DNA from: Collinsella aerofaciens
GTDB taxonomy: Bacteria; Actinomycetota; Coriobacteriia; Coriobacteriales; Coriobacteriaceae
Direction: 5' to 3'
NCBI GenBank assembly: GCA_905213725.1
Contig: CAJMJM010000022.1
Span: forward strand, 1-18,929
Length of the DNA: 18,929 bases
Positions 12,415 to 18,929 of the stretch are shown piece after piece. Position numbers and translations under genes: made by a program. Numbering within the stretch: the stretch's first letter is position 1; each line of letters begins with the position of its first letter. The notes under the pieces are model-generated. The model was not told the DNA's origin, made no database searches, and saw only the letters and a program-made list of their open reading frames with translations.

Positions 12415-13500
12415 TTACGCAAACAGGCCGTAGATGCTGATGTTGGCCTTGGCGTAGAGGCCGTTGGCGTACTCGGTCCACTTGGAGCTAGCGCTCGAAG
12501 CCTGCGAGGAGTACTGCTGGTAGGCGGTGTAATAGGCGGTCATGGCCTGCTTGTAGGTAGCGCTATCGGCCGTAAAGGCATCGTCAGCGAAGGCCTTAGC
12601 GTAGGTGCTATCGGCGTCCTTCCAGGTACCCTTTTCGCTATCCCACTCGTCGCCGGCAAGGTTGATGATGTAGTCGGCGTAGTCCTTGCTCGCGGTCTCC
12701 TCGTTGCCGTCAGCAGGCTCGGTCGGGGCGGTCGGCATACTTGCGGAGCTGTCGCCGACCTTCTTCTTGTAGAGCTTCTGCAGCGTCGCGGACTGTCGGA
12801 CGATCTGCTTGGCCTGGTCCTTGGACACGCCATACTGCGTGGCCATGGTCTTGTAGTCCGAAGTGCCGATGGAATCCTCGGCGTACTTCTTCATCTCCTT
12901 AGAAGAGACGGTAATGCCCTCGTCCTCGGCAGCGTCCAGCAGGATCTTGTTGCGCACGTAGGACAGGATGACGTCGGCAGAGGGAGCGGTGTAGTTGCCA
13001 TCGCCATCCTTGACGGTATCGAGGCTGTACTGGCTCTCGATGGCCTCGCGCGCGGTGATGTCACTCTTCTTGCCGTTGTAGCTGTAGCTTGCCACGGTCG
13101 AATCGAGCTGGTCCTCGGTGAGGGTCGCCGAGCCGACGCCCTTGCCGCCAAAACCACCGTTGCCGATAAAGAAGCCGACCACAGCAGCGATCACGATAGC
13201 GACCACAAAGGCGGCAATCATCGTCTTCTTGTGCTTGGATGCATGGTCGTCCGCGTCGGAGTCGTCGTCCTCGTCCTGTTCCTCGGGCATGAGGTTCTCG
13301 TCGGCGGCGTCCGCGGCGATCTTTGCCTCCAGGCGAGCGTCCTCCTCCTCGGCCGTCGTACCGGCAGCAATGTGCTCGGCAGACGTACCGGCGACCAGAT
13401 CGATCTTCTCCTCCTCGTCACCGTCGGGGCCTTCGCCGCGCTCGATGATCTGGATGCCGTCGATCTCGTCCTTCTCGTCCTTCTTTTGAATCAGACCCAT
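12415..13500 (-). CDS. Membrane-anchored SurA N-terminal-like (foldase-type) protein
   Basis: The 361-residue protein has three parts. Residues 1-90 form a very acidic cytoplasmic region rich in Asp, Glu and Ala. Residues 93-113 form one membrane segment (preceded by KHKK), followed by a Gly-rich linker. The rest is an extracytoplasmic helical domain. Within it, about 145-240 (ITAREAIESQY, VILSYVRNKILLDAAEDEGI, AKQIVRQSATLQKLYKK) resembles the chaperone-type N-domain of SurA/PrsA/trigger-factor-like proteins. No parvulin PPIase domain follows; instead there is a linker and a Tyr/Ser/Ala-rich C-terminal helix. It may be a surface chaperone or a wall-associated protein; the function is not known. 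AAGGAG lies about 8 nt before the ATG. It is a single-gene unit with its own terminator. Confidence 0.75.
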   Translation of the reverse strand: MGLIQKKDEKDEIDGIQIIERGEGPDGDEEEKIDLVAGTSAEHIAAGTTAEEEDARLEAKIAADAADENLMPEEQDEDDDSDADDHASKHKKTMIAAFVVAIVIAAVVGFFIGNGGFGGKGVGSATLTEDQLDSTVASYSYNGKKSDITAREAIESQYSLDTVKDGDGNYTAPSADVILSYVRNKILLDAAEDEGITVSSKEMKKYAEDSIGTSDYKTMATQYGVSKDQAKQIVRQSATLQKLYKKKVGDSSASMPTAPTEPADGNEETASKDYADYIINLAGDEWDSEKGTWKDADSTYAKAFADDAFTADSATYKQAMTAYYTAYQQYSSQASSASSKWTEYANGLYAKANISIYGLFA

Positions 13501-13538
13501 ATCAGTTACTCCTTGTTAGGAAACATAGTCCGCAATAG

Positions 13539-13567
13539 AATACGCCCGACAGAGCGCCGGGCGTATT
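13539..13567. terminator. Hairpin between isocitrate dehydrogenase and SurA-like genes
   Basis: AATACGCCCG (13539-13548) and CGGGCGTATT (13558-13567) form a perfect 10-base stem with a 9-nt loop, about 60 nt past the isocitrate dehydrogenase stop. Neither side has a clear T-run, so it may be a weak or factor-dependent terminator, or a stabilising 3' hairpin. Confidence 0.55.
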
Positions 13568-13626
13568 GATTCTTAGGTTATACGCAAACACTTAAGTACT
13601 ATTTAGGCGTTTGCAGTCTGCATGCC

Positions 13627-14712
13627 TTAGGCCAGGTGCGCGATAACGGCATCGGCAAAAGCCTGCGTGCCCACAGCGCCCTCAACGGAGCCGGTCTGGG
13701 CACGACGAACGTCGCCGGTAACCTGCTCGCCCTCGTCGAGCGTGGCAGAAACGGCGGCGCGAATGCGATTGGCAGCGTCGTTCTCGCCCAGGTGATCGAG
13801 CATCATCGCAGCAGAGAGGATCTCGGCCGTGGGGTTGGCGATATCCTGGCCCGCGATATCGGGCGCGGAGCCGTGCGTCGCCTCGAAGATGGCGCAGTCG
13901 GCACCGATGTTGGAGCCGGGGGCCATCCCTAAGCCGCCCACCAGGCCGGCGCACAGGTCGCTCACGATGTCACCGTACAGGTTGGGCAGCACCAGGACAT
14001 CGAAGTCGTTGGGGTTCTGGACCAGGCCCATGCAGGTGGCGTCGACAATCTTGTCGTTGAACTCGATATCCGGATAGTTGGCGGCCACCTCGCGCGCAAC
14101 GCGCAGAAACAGACCATCGGTCGCCTTCATGATGTTGGCCTTATGCACGGCCGTCACCTTTTTGCGGCCGCAGCGGCGGGCGTACTCAAAAGCGTACTCC
14201 ACAATGCGGCGGCTCTTGGCGATGGAAATCGGCTTAATTGAGATGGCGGAATCCGCGGCGAAGGTCTTCTGGCCCGAGCGCTCGACGAGCTGCGAGAGCT
14301 CCTCGACCTCGGCAGCGCCCTCATCGAACTCGATGCCGGCGTAGAGGTCCTCGGTGTTCTCGCGCACGATAACCAAGTCGACACCGCGGAAACGAGAGCC
14401 GTCGCCCGGCTGCGACAGGCAAGGGCGCACGCAGGCGTACAGGTCAAAGTGCTTGCGCAGGGCCACGTTGACGCTGCGGAAACCCGTGCCGACCGGCGTG
14501 GTGATGGGGCCCTTGATGGCAACCTTGGTCTCGGCGACCGCATCGAGCACGTGCTGGGGCAGCGGCGTGCCAAACTCGTCCATGACGCCGGCACCGGCCT
14601 CCTGGACGTTCCAATTGATCTGGACACCGGCAGCCTCGACCACGCGGCGCATGGCCTGCGTAATCTCGGGACCGATACCGTCACCGGGAATCAGGACTAC
14701 ATCGTGCGCCAT
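13627..14712 (-). CDS. icd: Isocitrate dehydrogenase, NAD-type (isocitrate/isopropylmalate dehydrogenase family)
   Basis: The 361-residue protein has GDGIGPE (10-16). The substrate loop [26 protein letters not shown] spans 72-97, with Ser80, Asn82, Arg86 and Arg96 expected to bind isocitrate. The [10 protein letters not shown] block and the [20 protein letters not shown] cofactor loop follow. Asp-Ile after GSAP, where NADP enzymes carry Lys-Tyr, favours NAD+. The long RSVNVALRK loop argues against isopropylmalate dehydrogenase. Expected reaction: isocitrate + NAD+ to 2-oxoglutarate + CO2, feeding glutamate synthesis. The ribosome site GAGGAGT overlaps the 3' end of the HEAT-repeat gene; only 6 nt separate the two genes, so they are co-transcribed. 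Homoisocitrate or tartrate dehydrogenase are less likely alternatives. Confidence 0.88.
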   Translation of the reverse strand: MAHDVVLIPGDGIGPEITQAMRRVVEAAGVQINWNVQEAGAGVMDEFGTPLPQHVLDAVAETKVAIKGPITTPVGTGFRSVNVALRKHFDLYACVRPCLSQPGDGSRFRGVDLVIVRENTEDLYAGIEFDEGAAEVEELSQLVERSGQKTFAADSAISIKPISIAKSRRIVEYAFEYARRCGRKKVTAVHKANIMKATDGLFLRVAREVAANYPDIEFNDKIVDATCMGLVQNPNDFDVLVLPNLYGDIVSDLCAGLVGGLGMAPGSNIGADCAIFEATHGSAPDIAGQDIANPTAEILSAAMMLDHLGENDAANRIRAAVSATLDEGEQVTGDVRRAQTGSVEGAVGTQAFADAVIAHLA

Positions 14713-14718
14713 AATCTG

Positions 14719-15417
14719 TTACTCCTCGTCTTCGGCGTCATCAGATTTTTTAACGCTAGCACGCTTCTTCTTTTTGGAGAGATCCAGGCCAAAACGTTTA
14801 ACAAGCATTTCGCAAATCTCGCTCGAACGGGCCTTGAGATAGCTGCCCTTACCGTTCTCGGCATCGAACTTAAGGCGCAGCGCGAGCTTCTCGGCAACCT
14901 CGGCGTCGATCTCGCCCTGGCAAAACTCGTACAGGCAACCGAGCATGTCGCGATACTCGAGGTCGCCGTGGTAGCACTGGATGGCCTCGTCCAGGATGGG
15001 CCAAGCCTCGCGCGAACGCTCGACGCTCGTGGCGCCCCACACGCACAGCAGGCGGAAGGCAGCATAGCGCAGCGTGGAGGAGATCTCGTCGAACAGTGCG
15101 GTCTCGGCACCCTCAAAGGCATCGCCCAGCTGCTCGGGGCAGGTGGTGACGAGCGCCGCCAGGGCGTCGAGGGCCTCCCAGCGGGTCTGAGCCTCGGGGC
15201 GGTCGAGCGCCTCAATCAGCGCGGGCACGCAGGGCACGACGCGCTGCGGATCGCGCTCGGCCAGCAGATGCAGCACGCGGGCGGCAAACTGGCGGATGCG
15301 GCGCGTGGGGCAGCCGAGCTCCTTGACCAGGCGGTCGACGGCGTTCTCGTTCTCCTCTGCCAGCTGAAGCTGTGCCAGCTCCTCGTCGGTAAGCTGTTCG
15401 TCTTTGTTTTCTGCCAT
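14719..15417 (-). CDS. HEAT-repeat domain protein
   Basis: The 232-residue protein starts with a short acidic segment, then helical repeats of HEAT type. Recognisable units include 'RIRQFAARVLHLLAERDPQRVVPCVPALIEALD' (about residues 40-72), 'TRWEALDALAALVTTCPEQL' (about 77-96) and 'STLRYAAFRLLCVWGA' (about 113-128). The C-terminus is Lys-rich then acidic (KKKKRASVKK...DDAEDEE). HEAT arrays are protein-binding scaffolds; no enzyme motif is visible and the partner is unknown. AAGAGGT lies 4 nt before the ATG. It sits between the membrane-protein gene (15-nt gap) and isocitrate dehydrogenase (6-nt gap). Confidence 0.8.
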   Translation of the reverse strand: MAENKDEQLTDEELAQLQLAEENENAVDRLVKELGCPTRRIRQFAARVLHLLAERDPQRVVPCVPALIEALDRPEAQTRWEALDALAALVTTCPEQLGDAFEGAETALFDEISSTLRYAAFRLLCVWGATSVERSREAWPILDEAIQCYHGDLEYRDMLGCLYEFCQGEIDAEVAEKLALRLKFDAENGKGSYLKARSSEICEMLVKRFGLDLSKKKKRASVKKSDDAEDEE

Positions 15418-15432
15418 AGTTACCTCTTCTTA

Positions 15433-15861
15433 CTATTTCTTAGCGTGCTTGCCAGCACCCTTGCTGTCATCGGTGACCGAGATGAGCTGTCGGTCGGCCG
15501 CGCCATTGCGACGTGCGCGGCGGCGCTCCTCAGCGTCGCCCGCGTCGGCGGCGGCGCGATGAGCCTTGTTGACGTTAAAGACCTCGTCGTGCTTGCGCCA
15601 CGGACCGACGGACTCGCCAAAGCTCATCTTAAGACCGGCGATAAAGCCGCCGAGCCAGCCGATCGGCGCAAACTGCACCAGCGGGAACAGCGAAAACACC
15701 CAAGTCAGCAGGACGACTGCCGCCGCGCCTGCAAAATTGGCGATCCAGTAGTCGCGTTTGGTGATGACGCGCTTTTCGCACGCCCACTGGCCGCACAAAA
15801 AGCCGATGTAGATCGCAAAGAGAAAGAGCACCAGCGCAAGCACCACGAACGTCCAGCTCAT
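15433..15861 (-). CDS. Small hypothetical membrane protein
   Basis: I do not recognise a named family. The ATG at 15861 is preferred to the in-frame start at 15897 because GGGGAG lies about 8 nt upstream and the product then begins with a membrane segment. The 142-residue protein has hydrophobic segments at about 4-23 and 39-62, possibly a short third at 66-78. A long charged cytoplasmic-type tail follows, rich in Arg, Lys, Ala and Asp (residues 85-142). Its ATG lies 5 nt after the stop codon of the upstream dehydrogenase, and the ribosome site GGGGAG overlaps the dehydrogenase's last codons, so translation is probably coupled. Confidence 0.75.
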   Translation of the reverse strand: MSWTFVVLALVLFLFAIYIGFLCGQWACEKRVITKRDYWIANFAGAAAVVLLTWVFSLFPLVQFAPIGWLGGFIAGLKMSFGESVGPWRKHDEVFNVNKAHRAAADAGDAEERRRARRNGAADRQLISVTDDSKGAGKHAKK

Positions 15862-15866
15862 GGGCG

Positions 15867-16022
15867 CTACTCCCCGTGATGGTGGCCGCAGCAGCACTCA
15901 TGGCCGTCGTCATGGCCGTGGCCGCCGCAGCACTCGTGGTCCTCGCCGTGATGGTGACCGCAACCGCACTCATGGTCGTCGCCGTGCTCGCCGCAACCGC
16001 AGCCGTCCTCGTGAGCGCCATG
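15867..16022. repeat. Imperfect tandem repeats encoding the His/Cys-rich tail
   Basis: The DNA at the 3' end of the dehydrogenase gene is built of degenerate copies of a roughly 30-40 base unit (around 'cactcatggccgtcgtc', 'cactcgtggtcctcg' and 'cactcatggtcgtcg' on the plus strand). The repeats explain the recurring HEC...HHHGE protein pattern and could vary in number between strains. Confidence 0.6.
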
Positions 16023-16946
16023 CTCCTCGGGACGATACTGCGACCAGTCCAGACCGGCGGCGATGGCGTCGGCCTCCTCCTTATAGAGGACCGTGATGGC
16101 CTGGGTGCCCAGCTTGGCACCACCGATGGCGTCGAGCATGTCGTAGAGCGTAAAGGCCACGTCGGCGCCGGGCAGCGCAAGCTCGCGATCGTCGGCATAG
16201 GCGAGCGCCAAGCGCAGGTCCTTGATGAAGTGCTCGACCATAAAGCCGGGCTTGTAGTCGCCGTCGAGCGCCTTGGGCGCCAGGCTCTCCATAGCGCCGG
16301 ACTTGCCGGTGCCGCCCAGGATCATCTGACGGGTCTTCTCCAGATCGAGGCCGCTCAGCTCGGCAAACGCCATGGCGTCTGCCATGCCAACCATGCAGGC
16401 GCCCAGCGACACCTGGTTGGCGAGCTTGGCAGCCTGGCCCTTGCCGGCGCCGTCGAAGCAGCAGATGTTGGCCGCGAAGGTGGCAAGGATGTCGCGGACC
16501 GGCGCGATGTCGTTCTCGGTGGCGCCCACGATAGCAGTAAGCGTGCCGGCGATAGCTCCCGACTCACCGCCGGTGACGGGGCAGTCAAACGCCATGCGAC
16601 CAGAAACCTGGGCGGCCTCGGCAATGTCGCGCGCCAGCTCGGGCGAGCTCGTGGTGAGGTCGATCAGGACCGCGCCGGGCTTAGTGCACGCGAGCAGGCC
16701 GTCGCCCGCCAGGTAGAGCTCCTCGACCTCGGAGGGATAGCCCACCATGGTAAAGACAACATCGGCGTTAGCCACGGCATCGGCCGGCGTATCGGCCCAA
16801 GCGGCACCGCGCTCGATAAGCGCGGCAGCCTTGGACTTGGTGCGGTTGTTGACCGTGACGGGATAGCCGGCATCCAGGATGTGACCGGCGATGGGGGCAC
16901 CCATGATTCCGGTGCCGATAAATGCGACGGAGAGCTTGTTTGCCAT
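15867..16946 (-). CDS. Beta-hydroxyacid dehydrogenase (3-hydroxyisobutyrate/tartronate semialdehyde reductase family) with His/Cys-rich tail
   Basis: Residues 1-308 form a complete family member. FIGTGIMGAPIA (GxGxxG at 11-16) binds the nucleotide, DCPVTGGESGA (121-131) is the substrate-binding signature, and GKGQAAKLANQ (168-178) contains the expected catalytic Lys174. These enzymes interconvert beta-hydroxyacids and semialdehydes with NAD(P); the substrate here is not determined. Asn33-Asn34-Arg35 after the second strand (VTVNNRTKSK) is the kind of motif often linked to NADP preference. Residues 309-359 are an added tail with 14 His and 9 Cys in 51 residues, in a repeating pattern of 'HEC-x-CG-HHHGE' type, typical of metal-binding extensions. 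AAAGG precedes the ATG. It heads the cluster with the membrane protein, HEAT protein and isocitrate dehydrogenase. Confidence 0.9.
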   Translation of the reverse strand: MANKLSVAFIGTGIMGAPIAGHILDAGYPVTVNNRTKSKAAALIERGAAWADTPADAVANADVVFTMVGYPSEVEELYLAGDGLLACTKPGAVLIDLTTSSPELARDIAEAAQVSGRMAFDCPVTGGESGAIAGTLTAIVGATENDIAPVRDILATFAANICCFDGAGKGQAAKLANQVSLGACMVGMADAMAFAELSGLDLEKTRQMILGGTGKSGAMESLAPKALDGDYKPGFMVEHFIKDLRLALAYADDRELALPGADVAFTLYDMLDAIGGAKLGTQAITVLYKEEADAIAAGLDWSQYRPEEHGAHEDGCGCGEHGDDHECGCGHHHGEDHECCGGHGHDDGHECCCGHHHGE

Positions 16947-17044
16947 GAAACCTTTCCTTTTAGGTTGGGTGTTATTACCAGGTTGGATACTCGGTGCCAG
17001 CGTTTGGGCTGTGAGTCGAGGGCGATAACGGACGCAGCGCTTGC

Positions 17045-17998
17045 CTACTGACCGCGCACGCGGCGGGCGATACGGTCGGAAAGCGACGCCTTGTCGGCGC
17101 GGTTCTTACCCCAAAACGCGCAGCCCACCATGCCGGGGCCCACGTGCGAGCCGATGGTGGGACCCACGGAGCCGCGAATGATCGTGACGTCGGCGCAACC
17201 CTCCTCCTTGCGGATGGCAGCTTCGAGCCAGTCGCCGTCCTTCTCGGCATCGGCCGTCATGATGGCGATGGGCATGGTGCGATCGGGCACGTAGTTCTCG
17301 CGGAACGACTTGAGGATGGACTTGAGCGCCTTCTTGCGGCCGCGGTTGACGCCGATCAGCGACAGCGAGCCGGCAAGGTCGTAGGAGAGCTCGGGCTTGA
17401 CATCGAGCTTTGCCGTGAGCTGTGCCGCCGCGGGCGGAATGCGGCCACCGGCAGCCAGTGCGTCGAAGCTCTCGAGCGTAAAGTAACCGTGGACGTAGGT
17501 CTTTGCCTCGTTTGCCCAATCGACCAGCTGCTTGGCGGTCAGTCCCGCCGAACGCTGGCGCACGGCCTCGAGCGCCAAGAGCGCGCCGGTCGCACAGGGC
17601 AGAGCGTTGTCGACCACGTACAGCTCAAAATCGGGATACTCGGCGCGCACGGCGTCCGCCGCCTGGCACGCGGAGTTGTAGCTCGACGACAGCGCCGAGG
17701 TAAAGCACAGGTAGACCGTGGGCGTGCCCTCCTTGGCACACTCGGTAAAGAACTCGATATAGCGACCGAGCGACACGGCGGAGGTAGCCACGCGAGCGCC
17801 GGCGCGCATGCGGTCGTAGAACTCCTTAGGGCTCATGCTCGACCAGATATCGTCCGTGCGCTCCTCGCCATCGATGATAAAGGGGAAGCCCAAGATATCG
17901 ACATCGAGGTTCGCGGCGACCTCGGGGCTAAAGTCGCAGCAGGTATCGACGACGATGCGGCAGCGGTCAGAATGGCCGGTAGATGCAGCCTTGTCCAT
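17045..17998 (-). CDS. DegV family (FakB-like fatty-acid-binding) protein
   Basis: The 317-residue protein has DegV features: an early VVDTCCDFSPE segment, a conserved ATSAVS motif (about residues 72-77), the serine-rich SALSSSYNSA block (about 102-111), a GGRIPP block (about 185-190), and the C-terminal SVGPTIGSHVGPG block (about 278-290). DegV proteins bind fatty acids in the cytosol; FakB members present them to the kinase FakA for phosphorylation. No fakA-like DAK gene is in the window. The ATG at 17998 is preferred to the adjacent TTG at 18001 because AAGGAG lies 8 nt from the ATG. It is likely monocistronic. Confidence 0.92.
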   Translation of the reverse strand: MDKAASTGHSDRCRIVVDTCCDFSPEVAANLDVDILGFPFIIDGEERTDDIWSSMSPKEFYDRMRAGARVATSAVSLGRYIEFFTECAKEGTPTVYLCFTSALSSSYNSACQAADAVRAEYPDFELYVVDNALPCATGALLALEAVRQRSAGLTAKQLVDWANEAKTYVHGYFTLESFDALAAGGRIPPAAAQLTAKLDVKPELSYDLAGSLSLIGVNRGRKKALKSILKSFRENYVPDRTMPIAIMTADAEKDGDWLEAAIRKEEGCADVTIIRGSVGPTIGSHVGPGMVGCAFWGKNRADKASLSDRIARRVRGQ

Positions 17999-18015
17999 CA
18001 AAGCGACTCCTTACG

Positions 18016-18050
18016 TAAAAAGGCGGCCATCCGCATGGGATGGCCGCCAA
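18016..18050 (-). terminator. Rho-independent terminator of hpf
   Basis: On the minus strand an 11-base perfect stem GGCGGCCATCC / GGATGGCCGCC with a five-base loop is followed by TTTTT. It lies between hpf and degV. Confidence 0.93.
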
Positions 18051-18052
18051 CC

Positions 18053-18072
18053 GTTAACTCATGCAAGTTAAC
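18053..18072. repeat. Inverted repeat downstream of hpf stop
   Basis: GTTAACT (18053-18059) and AGTTAAC (18066-18072) form a seven-base perfect inverted repeat just after the hpf stop and immediately ahead of the strong terminator. It may be a second 3' hairpin. Confidence 0.5.
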
Positions 18073-18077
18073 GTATT

Positions 18078-18662
18078 TTACTCGTCAAGTGTTTCGATAC
18101 GGGGCTTGATGATGCCATATCCACCATTCTTACGGTGATACACCACATTGATGAGGCCAGTCGTCGCGTTCTCGAACACGTAGAAGTCATGGCCCAGCAG
18201 ATCGGTCTGCACCAGCGCCTGCTCCTCAGTCATCGGGGTGACATCGATGACCTTCTCGCGGACGAGCAGGTCGTCGTCCTCCTCGGGCAGCAGCAGGTCG
18301 GCCAGATCCTCGACGCGCTCGACCGGTGCGACATCCGCGGCGCTGGCACCGCCCTGGCGGTTGTCCACAACCTTGGTCTTGAACTTGCGCAGCTGGCGGG
18401 TGACCTTATCGGCGGAGAGGTCGATGGCGGCGTACATATCTGCACCGTGCTCGGCAACGCGAATCACCGAACCGCGGGCACGAACCGTAACCTCGACGAT
18501 TGCCGGGTTGGGGTTCGAGGGGTTCTTCTCATAACGAAGCACGACGTCGACTGTCATGGGCTCGATATCGAAAACCTTGAGCGCCTCACCGATCTTCTCA
18601 TCCACATGCGCACGCAGAGCATCGGTTACCGTCGTCTTGCGTCCAGAAACCTTGATATCCAT
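18078..18662 (-). CDS. hpf: Ribosome hibernation-promoting factor, long form
   Basis: The ATG at 18662 is chosen because the family N-terminus (MDIKVSGRKTTVTDALRAHV) begins there and TTGGAGCC lies about 6 nt upstream. The open frame extends 20 codons further without homology. The 194-residue product has the RaiA/YfiA-type N-domain (about 1-105) and an acidic linker (about 115-135). The C-terminal dimerisation domain of long HPF follows, about 137-190 (MTEEQALVQTDLLGHDFYVF, then GLINVVYHRKNGGYGIIKP). Long HPF joins two 70S ribosomes into inactive 100S dimers in stationary phase or stress. It is a single-gene unit ending at its own terminator. Confidence 0.95.
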   Translation of the reverse strand: MDIKVSGRKTTVTDALRAHVDEKIGEALKVFDIEPMTVDVVLRYEKNPSNPNPAIVEVTVRARGSVIRVAEHGADMYAAIDLSADKVTRQLRKFKTKVVDNRQGGASAADVAPVERVEDLADLLLPEEDDDLLVREKVIDVTPMTEEQALVQTDLLGHDFYVFENATTGLINVVYHRKNGGYGIIKPRIETLDE

Positions 18663-18881
18663 ACGTGGCTCCAATCTGCCTCGGGGACTTACTGTACTGG
18701 CTATGTACCCATTGCCGTACATTTAATCACCCGGATTCTCAAAGACCCGAATAACGATTGCTTGATACCGCATACCGAAGTCTCGCACTTTTCTGTAGCA
18801 AAGTGCGCTATAGGAAGGCGTCGGCAAAGCTAGTTTTTCTCCTGGAAATCAGCTTTTACCTGCTGTTTTTACCAAAATCAG
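18663..18881. promoter_or_regulatory. Upstream region of hpf, no gene seen
   Basis: This stretch of about 220 bp must contain the hpf promoter, but I could not assign a confident -35/-10 pair. It holds an eight-base inverted repeat CGCACTTT / AAAGTGCG (18784-18791 and 18800-18807) with an 8-nt loop, which could be an operator or leader hairpin. Confidence 0.45.
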
Positions 18882-18904
18882 AACCACCCTTAAAAAGGGT
18901 GGTT
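18882..18904. terminator. Terminator-like hairpin near the right edge
   Basis: AACCACCCTT / AAGGGTGGTT is a 10-base perfect stem with a three-base loop (AAA). T-rich but interrupted tails follow on both strands. It probably ends a gene lying beyond the window edge, direction uncertain. Confidence 0.6.
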
Positions 18905-18929
18905 TGCTCTTAGGGTATAACCCACGGGC

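Noticed and set aside
14449..15879. 476-codon plus-strand frame opposite three minus-strand genes
   Set aside because: It spans gene boundaries of recognised minus-strand genes (isocitrate dehydrogenase, HEAT protein, membrane protein) and has no known motifs or start site; antisense shadow.
15867..16022. Possible frameshift creating the His/Cys tail
   Set aside because: The tail continues the dehydrogenase frame without a break, ends at a normal stop placed 5 nt before the next gene's ATG, and has a repeating, selected-looking composition.
15876..17051. Plus-strand frame opposite the dehydrogenase with an Ala/Val/Met-rich start
   Set aside because: The hydrophobic start is the complement of the His/Cys-rich tail repeats (cat/cac codons read as atg/gtg), not a real signal peptide.
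1..18929. CRISPR array, insertion sequence or phage module
   Set aside because: No regularly spaced direct repeats, no transposase, integrase, capsid or Cas-like protein was seen on either strand.

Overview
The window looks like a chromosomal segment of a high-GC Gram-positive gut actinobacterium, most probably a coriobacterium of the Collinsella type. This is an inference from three things: GC-rich codon use, proteins with Gram-positive character (long-form HPF, LacC/LacX-like sugar enzymes, a mannose-class PTS with an embedded YajC), and the overall gene mix. No rRNA or other taxonomic marker is present. Nearly all genes lie on the minus strand. The exceptions are a tRNA-Thr, a small orphan ORF and a flavodoxin.

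Region 1 (1-1620) holds a solitary PTS EIIB paralogue whose phosphorylatable histidine is a tyrosine, a divergent tRNA-Thr(CGT) with its own terminator, and about 800 bp of more AT-rich accessory sequence with one plausible orphan ORF. Region 2 (1620-8510) is a catabolic block: a YhcH-type protein, a fragment of a second nagA, a LacC-type tagatose-6-phosphate kinase, a LacX-type mutarotase, a divergent flavodoxin, an intact nagA, an AgaS-type deaminase/isomerase and a GntR/UTRA regulator. Region 3 (8511-12335) is a PTS operon in the order IIA-yajC-IIB-IIC-IID, preceded by an unusually long (about 550 bp) and palindrome-rich upstream region. Region 4 (12336-18929) is mostly housekeeping: a membrane-anchored SurA-like protein; a four-gene cluster of beta-hydroxyacid dehydrogenase, small membrane protein, HEAT-repeat protein and NAD-type isocitrate dehydrogenase; a DegV-family lipid-binding protein; and long-form HPF.

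Regions 2 and 3 fit one pathway. The PTS would import and phosphorylate N-acetylgalactosamine (or galactosamine). NagA removes acetate, AgaS deaminates and isomerises to tagatose-6-phosphate, and LacC makes tagatose-1,6-bisphosphate. The aldolase is not in the window. The same dre-like operator core (CTGGTAGTAACCA) lies in front of both agaS and the PTS operon, so the GntR/UTRA protein between them probably controls both.

The most notable points are: (a) the phospho-dead EIIB paralogue; (b) a 51-residue His/Cys-rich tail on the beta-hydroxyacid dehydrogenase; (c) an acidic insert with paired DxDGNA motifs in EIID; (d) two related inverted-repeat elements plus LacI-type palindromes upstream of the PTS operon; and (e) a nagA 3' fragment left between lacC and yhcH. 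I saw no CRISPR array, insertion sequence or phage module. Coordinates of regulatory sites were read by eye.
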